This document shows, piece after piece, positions 1 to 9,536 of a stretch of DNA of 64,000 bases. Position 1 is the first letter of the stretch. Every line of letters begins with the position of its first letter. This stretch comes from Methyloceanibacter stevinii. GTDB lineage: Bacteria > Pseudomonadota > Alphaproteobacteria > Rhizobiales > Methyloligellaceae. Under the pieces are notes generated by a model that saw only the letters and a list, made by a program, of their open reading frames with translations, ran no database searches and had not been told where the DNA came from. The stretch is taken from assembly GCF_001723355.1 (NCBI RefSeq), contig NZ_LPWE01000010.1, forward strand, positions 62,001 to 126,000, given 5' to 3'. A program made the position numbers and the translations under genes.

Positions 1-1
1 G

Positions 2-64
2 GGCAAGTGCCAATTCGCCGACCTCGCAATCCACGGCGAAAACGGCACGATCCCGGTCATGTAG
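2..64 (+). CDS. 3' end of an unidentified gene cut by the window edge
   Basis: An open frame enters from the left edge and ends at a TAG at 62-64 with about 20 residues (ending ...NGTIPVM). No family is recognisable from this tail. It does not look like the C-terminus of YejA, the solute-binding protein that often precedes yejB. The 270 bases that follow, up to yejB, hold no gene I can support. Confidence 0.3.
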   Translation, partial: GKCQFADLAIHGENGTIPVM

Positions 65-337
65 CCTCTAAAACAGCATGGGCGCCGCGCGAGGGCGTCC
101 TGCCGGCTCACCGCGCGCGCTCCCACGGACGTGGGCCCCCTGGGCCCGAAGGCCGCCGTTTTGGCGCTTCACCGCCTAGCCTTACCAACTTGCAACAATT
201 CTGGGCATTCTGTCGGGTTCCGTTCGCCTCTAGAATCCAGTAAGCAAAGTCTGCAAACGCCGATCCTCCGGCCCTACTGGCCTGAGCGGCGGCACTCATT
301 TGCGACCGGCAGCGCAGCGACGGGAAGCCCGACACAA

Positions 338-1456
338 TTGGCCGCCTATATCCTCCGCCGACTCTTACTGATCATTCCAACGATGCTCGGCATCATGCTG
401 GTGACCTTTGTCATCGTGCAGTTTGCGCCGGGCGGGCCCGTCGAGCGGCTGATCGCGCAGCTGACCGGCACCGATGCGGGCGCGACCGCGAAATTCAGCG
501 GCGGCGGCAGCGACTTTGCCGGAAGCGGCGGTCAGCAGGGCATGCCGGGCGGCGACGTGAGCGGCGCCTCGTCGAAATACCGGGGCGCGCAAGGGCTGGA
601 CCCCGAGTTCATCGCCAGCCTCGAGAAGCAGTTCGGTTTCGACAAGCCGGCCCACGAGCGCTTCGGCCAGATGATCTGGAACTATATGCGCTTCGATTTC
701 GGTGAGAGCTATTTCCGCGACACGAGCGTGCTGGAGCTCATCGCCGAGCGCATGCCGGTTTCGATCTCGCTCGGACTTTGGATGACGCTCATCTCCTACG
801 CGATCTCCATCCCGCTCGGAATCCGCAAGGCCGTGAAAGACGGCACCCGCTTCGACGTTTGGACATCGAGCGTGATCGTCATCGGTTATGCCATCCCAGG
901 CTTCCTGGTGGCGGTGTTCCTGATCGTGCTGTTCGCGGGCGGGTCCTTCCTGCAGATCTTTCCTCTGAGAGGACTTGTCTCGGAGGACTTCTGGTCCCTG
1001 CCCTGGTACGCGAAGATCGCCGACTATTTCTGGCACCTGGTGCTGCCGCTGACTGCCATGGCGCTGTCGGCTTTCGCGACGACGACCTTCCTCACCAAGA
1101 ACTCGTTCTTGGAAGAGATCAGCAAGCAATACGTCACCACCGCACGCGCCAAGGGATTGACGGAGCGGCAGGTGCTTTACGGACACGTCTTCCGCAACGC
1201 CATGCTGATCGTGATCGCCGGATTTCCGGGCGCGTTTATCGGTGCGTTCTTCGCCGGGTCGCTACTGATCGAGACCATCTTCACGCTGGACGGGCTGGGA
1301 CTGCTCGGCTTTGAGTCCATCGTTAATCGCGACTACCCGGTCGTGTTCGCGACCGTCTACATCTTCTCGCTGCTCGGACTGCTGATCAATCTTCTGTCCG
1401 ACCTCACCTATACCTGGGTCGATCCGCGCATCGACTTCGAGACGCGGGAGGTCTGA
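338..1456 (+). CDS. yejB: YejB-type ABC transporter permease (peptide/microcin C family)
   Basis: This is the inner-membrane permease of the YejABEF oligopeptide/microcin-C-type ABC importer. The first hydrophobic helix ([17 protein letters not shown], then [11 protein letters not shown]) is the typical YejB start. A glycine-rich periplasmic stretch containing [18 protein letters not shown] and five further membrane segments of the BPD_transp_1 fold follow. The frame is open upstream to 131, but the family starts just before AAYILRR, so I chose the TTG at 338 (about 372 residues, the normal length). The stop overlaps the yejE start by one base (TGATG), implying translational coupling. Start codon choice is the main uncertainty. 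Confidence 0.88.
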   Translation: MAAYILRRLLLIIPTMLGIMLVTFVIVQFAPGGPVERLIAQLTGTDAGATAKFSGGGSDFAGSGGQQGMPGGDVSGASSKYRGAQGLDPEFIASLEKQFGFDKPAHERFGQMIWNYMRFDFGESYFRDTSVLELIAERMPVSISLGLWMTLISYAISIPLGIRKAVKDGTRFDVWTSSVIVIGYAIPGFLVAVFLIVLFAGGSFLQIFPLRGLVSEDFWSLPWYAKIADYFWHLVLPLTAMALSAFATTTFLTKNSFLEEISKQYVTTARAKGLTERQVLYGHVFRNAMLIVIAGFPGAFIGAFFAGSLLIETIFTLDGLGLLGFESIVNRDYPVVFATVYIFSLLGLLINLLSDLTYTWVDPRIDFETREV

Positions 1457-2616
1457 TGGACGCACCGACCGACGTCACCGTCACAGAGGAAGTCGCGGCC
1501 GAGGGCATCCCACAGCCGCGTCCCTGGGTCTCCGCGCTCAACAGGCGCCGCTGGCAGACCTTCAAGGCCAACCGGCGCGGTTACTGGTCCTTGTGGATCT
1601 TTCTGTTCCTGTTCGTGATCAGCCTGTTCGCCGAGTTCATCGCCAACGACAAGCCCATCCTCGTCGAATACGAGGGCCAGCTCTATTGGCCGATCTTCCA
1701 GGCTATCCCGAGACGGATTTCGGCGGCATCTTCGAGACCGAGGCAGACTATCGCGACCCCGTCGTGCAGGAGCTCACCGAGAAGGGCGGGCTGGATGCTG
1801 TGGCCGCCGATCCGCTTCTCCTACAACACACAGAACAAGAACCCGCCGATGGCATTCCCGGTGAAGCCGACCTGGCTGCTCACCGACAAGGATTGCGAAC
1901 TCGCCGTCGAGAAGGGCTTCCACCCCTGCAATTCCAGTCTCGAGTGGAACTGGCTCGGAACCGACGATCAGGGGCGCGACGTGGTTGCTCGGATCATCTA
2001 CGGCTTCCGCATATCCGTGCTGTTCGGACTCGTGCTGACGGTCTTCTCGACCATCATCGGCGTCGCGGCCGGCGCGATACAGGGCTATTTCGGCGGCTGG
2101 ACCGATCTCATATTCCAGCGCTTCATCGAGATCTGGACCAGCGTACCGCAGCTCTACCTGTTGATCATCGTGGCGGCGGTGATCGAACCGAACTTCTGGA
2201 TTCTGCTCGGCATCCTTTTGGCCTTCTCCTGGGTTGCCCTCGTGGGCGTGGTCAGGGCCGAATTTCTGCGCGCGCGCAATTTCGAATATGTCACGGCTGC
2301 GCGGGCGCTGGGTCTGCCCAACCTGAAGATCATCTTCAAGCACCTGCTGCCCAACGCGATGGTCGCCACGCTGACCTTCATGCCCTTCATCCTGAACGGC
2401 TCCATCACCACGCTCACGTCGCTGGACTTCCTCGGCTTCGGCTTACCGCCGGGATCGCCGTCACTCGGCGAGTTGCTGGCCCAAGGCAAGGACAATCTCC
2501 AGGCGCCGTGGCTCGGACTGACGGCCTTCTTCGTGATCGCCATCATGCTCAGTCTCTTGATTTTCGTGGGCGAGGCGGTGCGCGATGCGCTCGATCCGCG
2601 CAAGACGCTGACCTGA
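1456..2616 (+). CDS. yejE: YejE-type ABC transporter permease, with a compensated double frameshift
   Basis: Second permease of the Yej importer, 386 residues, with an N-terminal membrane helix, a periplasmic domain and the C-terminal BPD_transp_1 permease domain including the EYVTAARALGLPN coupling segment. Between about 1700 and 1790 the frame encodes a non-homologous stretch. The family sequence (GYPETDFGGIFETEADYRDP) is found there in the adjacent frame, and the family resumes at WPPIRFSYNTQ. The pattern fits one missing G in a CCAGG context near 1700 and one extra C near 1790. The reading frame is restored, so an automatic gene call looks intact while about 30 residues are wrong. Confidence 0.87.
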   Translation: MDAPTDVTVTEEVAAEGIPQPRPWVSALNRRRWQTFKANRRGYWSLWIFLFLFVISLFAEFIANDKPILVEYEGQLYWPIFQAIPRRISAASSRPRQTIATPSCRSSPRRAGWMLWPPIRFSYNTQNKNPPMAFPVKPTWLLTDKDCELAVEKGFHPCNSSLEWNWLGTDDQGRDVVARIIYGFRISVLFGLVLTVFSTIIGVAAGAIQGYFGGWTDLIFQRFIEIWTSVPQLYLLIIVAAVIEPNFWILLGILLAFSWVALVGVVRAEFLRARNFEYVTAARALGLPNLKIIFKHLLPNAMVATLTFMPFILNGSITTLTSLDFLGFGLPPGSPSLGELLAQGKDNLQAPWLGLTAFFVIAIMLSLLIFVGEAVRDALDPRKTLT

Positions 2617-2625
2617 GGAAACGCC

Positions 2626-3540
2626 ATGCACGGTTCGCACGACCATAGCCACACAGTGAACGCAAAGAACGAAACCCGCATGGGGATCGCCGCCCTGCTG
2701 ACGGGCGGCTTCATGGTCGTCGAGCTGGCCGGCGGCATCGTCGCCAACTCCCTGGCGCTGATCGCCGACGCCGGGCACATGCTGACCGATTTCGCGGCGC
2801 TCGGGCTTGCATGGTTTGCGTTCCGCCTGGCGCGCGCCCCGCCGATTGGAAGCGTACCTACGGCTTCGACCGCTTTCAGGTGCTGGTGGCGTTCACCAAT
2901 GGCCTGGCGCTGTTCGTGATCGCCGGTTGGATCGTCTACGAGGCGATCACCCGGCTGGTGGCAGGTGAGGCGCATGTGGCGGGCGGCATCATGGTCGTCA
3001 TCGGCGTCGCCGGCCTGCTCGTCAATATCGTGTCTTCCTGCTCCTGCGCGGCGCGGACCGGGAGAACCTCAATGTGCGCGGTGCGGCCCTGCACGTGCTC
3101 GGCGATTTGCTCGGCTCGGTGGCCGCGTTGATCGCGGGCGCAGTGATCATGCTGACGGGCTGGACACCGATCGATCCGTTGCTGTCGATCCTCGTGGCGG
3201 TGATCATCCTACGCAGCGGCTGGTTCGTGGTGACGGAGTCGGCGCATATCATGCTCGAGGGCGCGCCGCAGGAACTCGACACGCGCGAGATTGCGCCGGA
3301 CCTCGTGGACAATGTGCCCGGCGTCGACGAAGTCCACCATGTCCATGTGTGGTCCATCACGCAGTCACGCCGCATGGCGACCCTGCACGCCGTGATCGGA
3401 GACGCGGCGCAGGTCGACATGGTCGTGAAGGGCGTGAAGGCGCGGCTGAAGGAAAAATTCAATCTGGATCACGCGACGGTCGAGGTCGAGTGCACCGCCT
3501 GCGCCGACGCGACGGACGAACCTCATCGACGACCTCATGA
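2626..3540 (+). CDS. Cation diffusion facilitator (zinc/cobalt-type CDF) transporter, frameshifted
   Basis: Inner-membrane metal/proton antiporter of the CDF/ZnT family, about 304 residues. The N-terminus is His-rich (HGSHDHSH). Helices 2 and 5 carry the metal-site HxxxD motifs (HMLTD and HVLGD), and the cytoplasmic domain begins near HHVHVWSITQ. The protein is spread over three frames with breaks near 2838 and 3033. A third shift near 3500 would bring the frame to the TGA at 3538-3540, which overlaps the yejF ATG. Each break is explained by one missing base. The gene lies nine bases after yejE and overlaps yejF, so it is embedded in the yej operon. Substrate cannot be read from sequence. Confidence 0.82.
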
Positions 3541-5171
3541 CCGACAAGCCCAGTCTTCTGACCGTCGACAAGCTCTGTGTGGATTTCCGCGCGGGCGAGA
3601 AGGTGACCCATGCGGTGAAGGACGTCTCGTTCGAGATCGACCACGGCGAGACGCTCGCGCTCGTGGGCGAGTCCGGATCGGGCAAGACCGTCTCGGCCCT
3701 ATCGATCCTCCAGTTGCTCCCCTACCCCGCGGCCTCGCATCCGGGTGGGGCGATCTACTTCAAAGGCGAGAACCTCCTGGCGTTGCCGCCTGGGGGCCTG
3801 CGGCATGTGCGCGGCAATCAGATCTCCATGATCTTCCAGGAGCCGATGACCTCGCTGAATCCGCTCCACACGATCGACCAGCAGATCGCCGAGGTCCTGC
3901 GCATCCATATGGGGATCACCGGGGCGAAGGCGCGCACGCGCATTCTCGATCTGCTCAACAAGGTCGGCATTCAAAACCCGGAGGAGCGGCTCGGCTCCTA
4001 CCCGCACCAGCTATCGGGTGGGCAACGCCAACGCGTGATGATCGCGATGGCGCTGGCCAACGAGCCGGACCTCCTGATCGCCGATGAACCGACCACCGCG
4101 CTCGACGTGACGATCCAGGCGCAGATCCTCGAGCTCTTGTTGCAGCTCAAGGCCGAGTTCAACATGGCGATGCTGCTCATCACCCACGACCTCGGGATCG
4201 TGCGCAAGATGGCGGACCATGTCTGCGTGATGCATCACGGCAAGATCGTCGAGCACGGGGTGACCAAGGACATCTTCGAGAACCCGAAGGACGATTACAC
4301 CAAGCATCTCATCGCCTCGGAGCCGAAAGGCTCCCCGCCGCCGGCCGACGCCAACGCAAAGACGATCCTCAAGACCGACGATCTCAAAGTGTGGTTTCCG
4401 ATCAAGCGCGGGTTCCTGCGCAAGACGGTCGGCCATGTCAAAGCCGTGGACGGGGTCGATGTGGATGTCAGGGAAGGTCAGACCTTGGGCGTGGTCGGCG
4501 AGTCCGGTTCGGGCAAGACGACGCTCGGCCAGGCGATCCTGCGCCTGATTTCGTCCGACGGCCCGATCGTCTATCTCGGGCAGCGCATCGATGGCTACAA
4601 CTCGAAGCAGATGCGCCCCCTGCGCAAGGATCTGCAGATCGTGTTCCAGGACCCGTACGGGTCCTTGAGCCCGCGCATGTCCATCGGGCAGATCATCGAG
4701 GAAGGCTTGCTGATCCAGAATCCGGACATCTCGCGAGAGGACCGCGATGCGCGGGTGGCGCGGGCGATAACCGAGGTGGGGCTCGATGCGAAGGTCCGCG
4801 ACCGCTACCCCCACGAGTTTTCCGGCGGTCAGCGTCAGCGTATCGCCATTGCCCGCGCGCTCGTGCTGGAGCCGAAATTCTTGATCCTCGACGAGCCGAC
4901 GTCGGCGCTCGACGTTTCCGTGCAGGCGCAGATCGTCGACCTCCTGCGGGATCTCCAGAAGAAGCATAGGCTCGCCTATCTCTTCATCAGTCACGATCTG
5001 AAGGTCGTCCGCGCGTTGGCCAACTCGATCATCGTGCTGCGGCACGGCAAAGTGGTGGAGCAAGGCCCATCGCAGGAAGTGTTTGCCAATCCGAAGACGG
5101 ATTACACGAAGGCGTTGCTGGCGGCGGCCTTCGAGCTCGAGACCACGCCCGCCGACGCCGTTTCCACCTGA
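3537..5171 (+). CDS. yejF: YejF-type ABC transporter ATP-binding protein, two nucleotide-binding domains
   Basis: Cytoplasmic ATPase that powers the Yej importer, 544 residues, with two complete ABC modules. Walker A GESGSGKT occurs near residues 45 and 322. The signature motifs are LSGGQRQRV near 158 and FSGGQRQRI near 427. Walker B is LLIADEPTT and LILDEPTS. Linker regions match the oligopeptide/dipeptide ATPase C-terminal extension after each module. The ATG overlaps the end of the CDF gene (ATGA). The solute-binding partner yejA is not in the window. The gene ends two bases from the convergent peptidase gene. Confidence 0.94.
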   Translation: MTDKPSLLTVDKLCVDFRAGEKVTHAVKDVSFEIDHGETLALVGESGSGKTVSALSILQLLPYPAASHPGGAIYFKGENLLALPPGGLRHVRGNQISMIFQEPMTSLNPLHTIDQQIAEVLRIHMGITGAKARTRILDLLNKVGIQNPEERLGSYPHQLSGGQRQRVMIAMALANEPDLLIADEPTTALDVTIQAQILELLLQLKAEFNMAMLLITHDLGIVRKMADHVCVMHHGKIVEHGVTKDIFENPKDDYTKHLIASEPKGSPPPADANAKTILKTDDLKVWFPIKRGFLRKTVGHVKAVDGVDVDVREGQTLGVVGESGSGKTTLGQAILRLISSDGPIVYLGQRIDGYNSKQMRPLRKDLQIVFQDPYGSLSPRMSIGQIIEEGLLIQNPDISREDRDARVARAITEVGLDAKVRDRYPHEFSGGQRQRIAIARALVLEPKFLILDEPTSALDVSVQAQIVDLLRDLQKKHRLAYLFISHDLKVVRALANSIIVLRHGKVVEQGPSQEVFANPKTDYTKALLAAAFELETTPADAVST

Positions 5172-5173
5172 GG

Positions 5174-6037
5174 CTACCGTTCAGGCTTGGCGGCGAGGCG
5201 CCGTGCGCTCGTGACCTCGAACCCGGCATCCTTGATGCGCCGCCGGGCCTCTTCGAAAGGCTCGTGTTCGACCGCCATGTGATAGGCGTTGGCGTGCAGG
5301 AAGCTGTCGGCGCCGGTCATGATGCCCACATGGCCTTCCCAGAAAACGAGATCGCCACGCTTCAGTTCGGCACCTCCTGCGATATCGAGAGGCTCGCCCG
5401 CCTCGGCCTCTTGCATGTCCGCATCGCGCGGCAAGACATGACCGGCGGCCCCGGCGGCAAGTTGCACGAGGCCGGAGCAATCCAGACCGACGCTGGTGCG
5501 CCCGCCCCAAAGATAGGGCGCGCCGAGGAAGCCTTCGGCGACCGTTACGAAATCCGGCGCATGGTGGCCGACGGGTGCGATATGGCTGGCATAGACGAAG
5601 CCACCCGTATCGAGCGGCACATACCGCCCGCCCTCCTCGGTCACGCTCACGCGTGCATTCAGGCTGAGCATGCCTCGTGGCGGCGCCTTGGCGTCCGGTT
5701 CCGGGAAGACATAGGTGCGAAGCGCCGCGATGCGGTGGGTCGCCGGTGCGCCTATGCCGCCGAGCCCCTCGCTCGGCACATAGCCCACATAGCCGTCGTG
5801 ATCGAGCTGCACCCAGGCCCAGCCGTCGGCCTCGTGGAACACGACAAGTGTCTCGCCATGGAGCGCCTCGGTATCGAGGTTGGCATCGTCACGTGGCTCA
5901 CGGCGCAACGGCAAGGTGCTGACCGCGACCTGGCGCGGTTCTCCTTGCACGTAGCGAGGCGCATCGACCACGCCACGCAAGCTCTCGGCCGCGAGATCGT
6001 CGCGGAAGGCATGCCGGCGTGGATCGAGCTTCGTCAC
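5174..6037 (-). CDS. NlpC/P60-family peptidase with bacterial SH3 domains
   Basis: A 287-residue probable cell-wall (gamma-glutamyl/DL-endopeptidase) hydrolase. Two SH3-like segments (roughly residues 35-95 and 100-155) precede a C-terminal NlpC/P60 domain. The catalytic cysteine is Cys187 in GLDCSGLV and the histidine is His236 in GHVGIM, with a third polar residue near 248. This arrangement resembles YkfC-type dipeptidyl endopeptidases. No signal peptide is visible, which suggests a cytoplasmic role in muropeptide recycling. The start codon overlaps the stop of the upstream aminopeptidase gene (ATGA), so the two form an operon that could degrade cell-wall peptides together. Confidence 0.88.
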   Translation of the reverse strand: MTKLDPRRHAFRDDLAAESLRGVVDAPRYVQGEPRQVAVSTLPLRREPRDDANLDTEALHGETLVVFHEADGWAWVQLDHDGYVGYVPSEGLGGIGAPATHRIAALRTYVFPEPDAKAPPRGMLSLNARVSVTEEGGRYVPLDTGGFVYASHIAPVGHHAPDFVTVAEGFLGAPYLWGGRTSVGLDCSGLVQLAAGAAGHVLPRDADMQEAEAGEPLDIAGGAELKRGDLVFWEGHVGIMTGADSFLHANAYHMAVEHEPFEEARRRIKDAGFEVTSARRLAAKPER

Positions 6038-7449
6038 GCGTTCAGTTCTCCGCGAAAGTACTCGTACAACGCGCGCGCCGCGTGCGGCTCACCGCCCCGC
6101 GGGCGGCCCGGCTGGTCGCGCGGAACCCAGCCGTAGATGTCGAGATGGGCGTAGCGCTTGGCGTCCTTCACGAAGCGCTTGAGGAACAGGGCCGCCGTCA
6201 CCGAGCCGGCGAACGGGCCGTCCGAGATGTGGTTGACGTCGGCAATGCTGCTCTTGAGCATCTTGTCGTAGGGCGCCCAGAAGGGCATACGCCAGACAGG
6301 ATCGCCGACAGCTGACGCCGCCTTGATCATGCCCTCGGCGAACGCCTCGTCGGTCGCATAGAAGGGTGGGAGGTCGGGTCCCAGCGCCACGCGCGCGGCG
6401 CCCGTCAACGTCGCGAAGGTGACGAGATAGTCGGGCGCCTCCTCATCGGCAAGGCTGAGCGCGTCGGCCAGCACCAATCGGCCCTCCGCATCGGTATTTC
6501 CGATTTCGACCGTCATGCCATTGCGGCTGGGCAGGACGTCGCCAGGCCGGAAGGCGTTGCCCGCGACGGAGTTGTCCGCGGCCGGTATGATCACGCGCAG
6601 GCGCACCGGCAGCTTGGTGCGCATCACCATCACCGCAAAGCTGAGCGCCGCAGCGGCGCCGCCCATGTCCTTCTTCATCAGGTTCATGGCCGTTGCCGGG
6701 TTGGTTGAGCCGCCCGTATCGAAGCAAATGCCCTTCCCGACAATGGTGACCTTCGGCGCGCTTTCCGATCCCCAATGGAGGTCGATCAGGCGCGGGGCCC
6801 GGTCGCTCGCGCGGCCGACCGCATGGATCATCGGGAAATTGTCCGCCAGCAGGGTCGAGCCTTCGGTGACCTTGATGGAGGCGCCGAAGGTCTTGGCGAT
6901 ATCGCGCGCGACGGCTTCGAGTTCGGCCGGTCCCAGATCGTTGGCCGGCGTATTGATCAGGTCGCGCCCGAGATAGACCGCCTCCGCCAGCGCCAGGACG
7001 TGCGCGCGATCCGCGCCCTCGGGCAGGACCAGGCGTTTCACGTCGCCCGTGCCGCCGCACTTGTAGCGCGTAAAACGGTAGCAGCCCTTGAGGAAGCCAA
7101 GCGCCGCCAGATCGGGATCTGGCAAATCCCCAACAAAGCGGTAGTCGCCCGCCGGCAGCACGCCGGGGAGAGCGCCTGTGAGCATGGGCTCATGCTCCGC
7201 CCAATCGGATCCGCCCGTGCCCAAGAGAACCCTGTCGATCGCGCCCGTCTCGTCGGGGACCAGCAGTACTGACCCTTGCGCGGGCTTCCAGCCCCGCGCC
7301 TCGACCCAGCGGACCGCATGGGCGCCGAGCCGCGATACGTCCTCTCCCGAGGCGATGAATTCAATGGGAATGGACGGCGAGCCGGGCTCCAGAAGCAGCT
7401 CTTCGAGCGTTTGGCGCAAAGGATCGAGCGAGGTCACGTGTGTTTGCAT
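6034..7449 (-). CDS. Leucyl aminopeptidase family protein (peptidase M17)
   Basis: A cytoplasmic di-metal aminopeptidase of 471 residues. The M17 catalytic core is clear: KGICFDTGG, then KKDMGGAAA, then the family signature NTDAEGRLVLADAL holding metal-binding Asp and Glu. The C-terminal HLDIYGW also fits. The frame is open far upstream, but homology begins at MQTHVTSLDPL, so I place the start at 7449. It is translationally coupled to the downstream NlpC/P60 gene. It belongs to the shorter PepB/M17 branch rather than classical PepA, so I give no symbol. Confidence 0.92.
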   Translation of the reverse strand: MQTHVTSLDPLRQTLEELLLEPGSPSIPIEFIASGEDVSRLGAHAVRWVEARGWKPAQGSVLLVPDETGAIDRVLLGTGGSDWAEHEPMLTGALPGVLPAGDYRFVGDLPDPDLAALGFLKGCYRFTRYKCGGTGDVKRLVLPEGADRAHVLALAEAVYLGRDLINTPANDLGPAELEAVARDIAKTFGASIKVTEGSTLLADNFPMIHAVGRASDRAPRLIDLHWGSESAPKVTIVGKGICFDTGGSTNPATAMNLMKKDMGGAAAALSFAVMVMRTKLPVRLRVIIPAADNSVAGNAFRPGDVLPSRNGMTVEIGNTDAEGRLVLADALSLADEEAPDYLVTFATLTGAARVALGPDLPPFYATDEAFAEGMIKAASAVGDPVWRMPFWAPYDKMLKSSIADVNHISDGPFAGSVTAALFLKRFVKDAKRYAHLDIYGWVPRDQPGRPRGGEPHAARALYEYFRGELNA

Positions 7450-7506
7450 GAAAAATCCCGGATGAGTCTTGAAGGGGCCGCGCATTAATGGCAGGGGAGC
7501 GGAAAC

Positions 7507-8199
7507 ATGACAACGACGGAAGGCGGAACGATGACCGGTACGGGCTACACGTTGGTGATTGGCGACAAGAACTACTCGTCGTGGAGCCTGCGCCCCTGGT
7601 TGTCGCTGAAAGCCTGCAGCGTCCCGTTCGACGAGGACCGCATCCGCCTGAGGATGCCCGAGAGCAAGGCCGAGATCTTCAAGCGCTCGCCGTCGGGCAA
7701 GGTCCCGGCCCTCAAGACCGATCTCGGCGTGATCTACGACAGCCTGGCGATCGTCGAGTATCTCGCCGAGCAATATCCGGATGCCGGGCTGTGGCCCGCG
7801 GATCCCGCCGCGCGCGCAGCGGCACGATGCGTCTCGGCCGAGATGCACGCGGGCTTTCAGGCTCTGCGCAACGACATGCCCATGGATCTCATTTCGCGCT
7901 TTCCGATGCCGGAACTCAGCGAGACCCTGGAGAACAACATCCGCCGGGTCGTCGCGATCTGGATGGACACACGAGCGCGCTTCGGCCAGGGCGGACCGCT
8001 GCTGTTCGGCGGCTTCACGAATGCCGACGCCATGTATGCGCCGGTCGCGACGCGCTTCCGCACCTATGGCGTTCCTCTCGCCGAGTTCGGCGACGACGGC
8101 ACGGCCGCCGACTACATAGACGCGATCTACGCGTTGCCCGATATGGCCGAGTGGCTTGCGGGTGCGGACGCCGAAATGCGCGAGCGCGAGTTGGTCTAG
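7507..8199 (+). CDS. Glutathione S-transferase family protein
   Basis: A 230-residue soluble protein with an N-terminal thioredoxin-like GST domain (LVIGDKNYSSWSLRPWLSLK) and the SGKVPAL and DSLAIVEYL motifs that form the glutathione site. An all-helical C-terminal domain follows. SSWSLRPW carries the likely catalytic serine. An ATG at 7531, eight codons in and closer to where homology begins, is an alternative start. The gene is divergent from the aminopeptidase gene. The substrate is unknown. Confidence 0.86.
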   Translation: MTTTEGGTMTGTGYTLVIGDKNYSSWSLRPWLSLKACSVPFDEDRIRLRMPESKAEIFKRSPSGKVPALKTDLGVIYDSLAIVEYLAEQYPDAGLWPADPAARAAARCVSAEMHAGFQALRNDMPMDLISRFPMPELSETLENNIRRVVAIWMDTRARFGQGGPLLFGGFTNADAMYAPVATRFRTYGVPLAEFGDDGTAADYIDAIYALPDMAEWLAGADAEMRERELV

Positions 8200-8357
8200 A
8201 CCGCCTTCTCATTGAAAGCCGGGCGCGATCCAAGCCGGCGCGTGCGCCGCCTTATGGTTAAGACTTTTTATACATCTGTCCCACATCATGACACTCAACA
8301 AAGCATGCGAGAAACAGCGGGCGTACCGACCCTCGCCCGCCGGGGACAGTCACACCT

Positions 8358-9384
8358 ATGGTCCGCAACCACTCACCGCGACATTCACTGCTGATAGCGC
8401 TGCTGGCCACATCTGCCGCAGCGGTACTCCTTGGCGGTTGCGGTCACGCCGGCGGAGGCATGGGCGGCGGCCTCGCCAGTAGCGGGCTCGGCCTCTTCAA
8501 GAAGAAACCGCCCGAAGTGCAGATGACCGCCGCCGAGGCGTTCGAGGCCACGACCAAGTGGAACGACGCCTACAACAAGGACACCACCAACGCGCGCAAC
8601 GCGCTCGGCTATTCCGCTGCGCTGCGCACACTGGGAAACAAGAAGCGCGCCTCGAAGTATTGCAGACCGCCTACGCGGCCAATCCGAACAATCCGGAGCT
8701 TGCCGCCGAAATCGGCAAGGTCGCGCTCGAGACCGGCCAGGTCAGCGTCGCCACCAAGGCGCTCCAGACCGCCGAGGAGAAAGGCGTCAAAGACTGGAAG
8801 ACGCTCTCGGCTCAGGGCACGCTCGCCGCCAAGAGGGGCGACCATGCCAAGGCCCAGCAATACTATCAGGCGGCCCTGCGGCAGAAGCCTGACTCGACAT
8901 CCGTGATCAACAACCTGGCGCTGTCCTATACGTTGGACGGCAAGGCCAAGCAGGCCGAGACCCTTCTTCGGAAAGCCGAGAAAGACGGTCGCAGCGACAA
9001 GCGCCTGCGCCAGAACCTCGCGCTCGTTCTCGGTGTCCAGGGCAAATACAACGAGGCCAAGGACGTCGCCGCCGTCGACGTCGGCGAGACCCAGGCTAAA
9101 CGGAGCGTGGCTTACTTGAAGAACATGCTCTCCAAGCCGACCGCGGTTGCTTCCGCCGAACCGCAAGCCCCGGCGCAAGCGGACCAGGCTGGTCGCCCTT
9201 TGGCCCGAGCGCCCCCGCCAAGCCGGCAGCGCCGGCTGTCGCGGCGGCGAGCCCGCTGCAAGCGCGCCCTCTTCCGACGGTCCAGATGGTCAAGCCGGTC
9301 GAGGAAGTGGTCTCCGCACCGCCGAAGGTCGCGCAAGCATCGAGCCCCGGCACCTCGACGTTCTCCAAGTCGTCGTCGCGATAG
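8358..9384 (+). CDS. tadD: TadD-like TPR lipoprotein of the Tad pilus, frameshifted twice
   Basis: Predicted outer-membrane lipoprotein with tetratricopeptide repeats that assists secretin/pilus assembly. A signal peptide ends in a lipobox (LLGGC, Cys about residue 28). TPR helices follow, e.g. ALEVLQTAYAANPNNPELA and HAKAQQYYQAALRQKP. The protein crosses three frames. A base is missing near 8650 in a GCGCGC run and another near 9188 in CCAGG. The true C-terminus is then a Pro/Ala-rich tail ending STFSKSSSR before the TAG at 9382-9384. It converges on tadC and lies beside the cpa/tad operon. A TTCG-loop terminator follows. Confidence 0.83.
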
Positions 9385-9438
9385 AGCCCCCTGGGCACCG
9401 CCGCAGGGCCTAGCAAAAGTTTTGAGGGAAACGAGGGA

Positions 9439-9463
9439 GGCGCTCTTCGGAGCGCCTTTCTTG
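9439..9463 (+). terminator. Rho-independent terminator after tadD
   Basis: A perfect seven-base stem GGCGCTC/GAGCGCC closed by a TTCG tetraloop, followed by TTTCTT. It lies 55 bases after the reconstructed tadD stop and 75 bases from the convergent tadC stop. Confidence 0.8.
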
Positions 9464-9536
9464 TGGGCGCCCTTGTATCCTGCCCGGTGCGGTGCCCGCT
9501 CCGGAAGGCGGGACCGTCCAGGCGCCGCGACGCGGT

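Noticed and set aside
131-160. GGGCCC-CCT-GGGCCC hairpin upstream of yejB as a terminator.
   Set aside because: No T-run follows directly and such self-complementary GC strings are common in this DNA.
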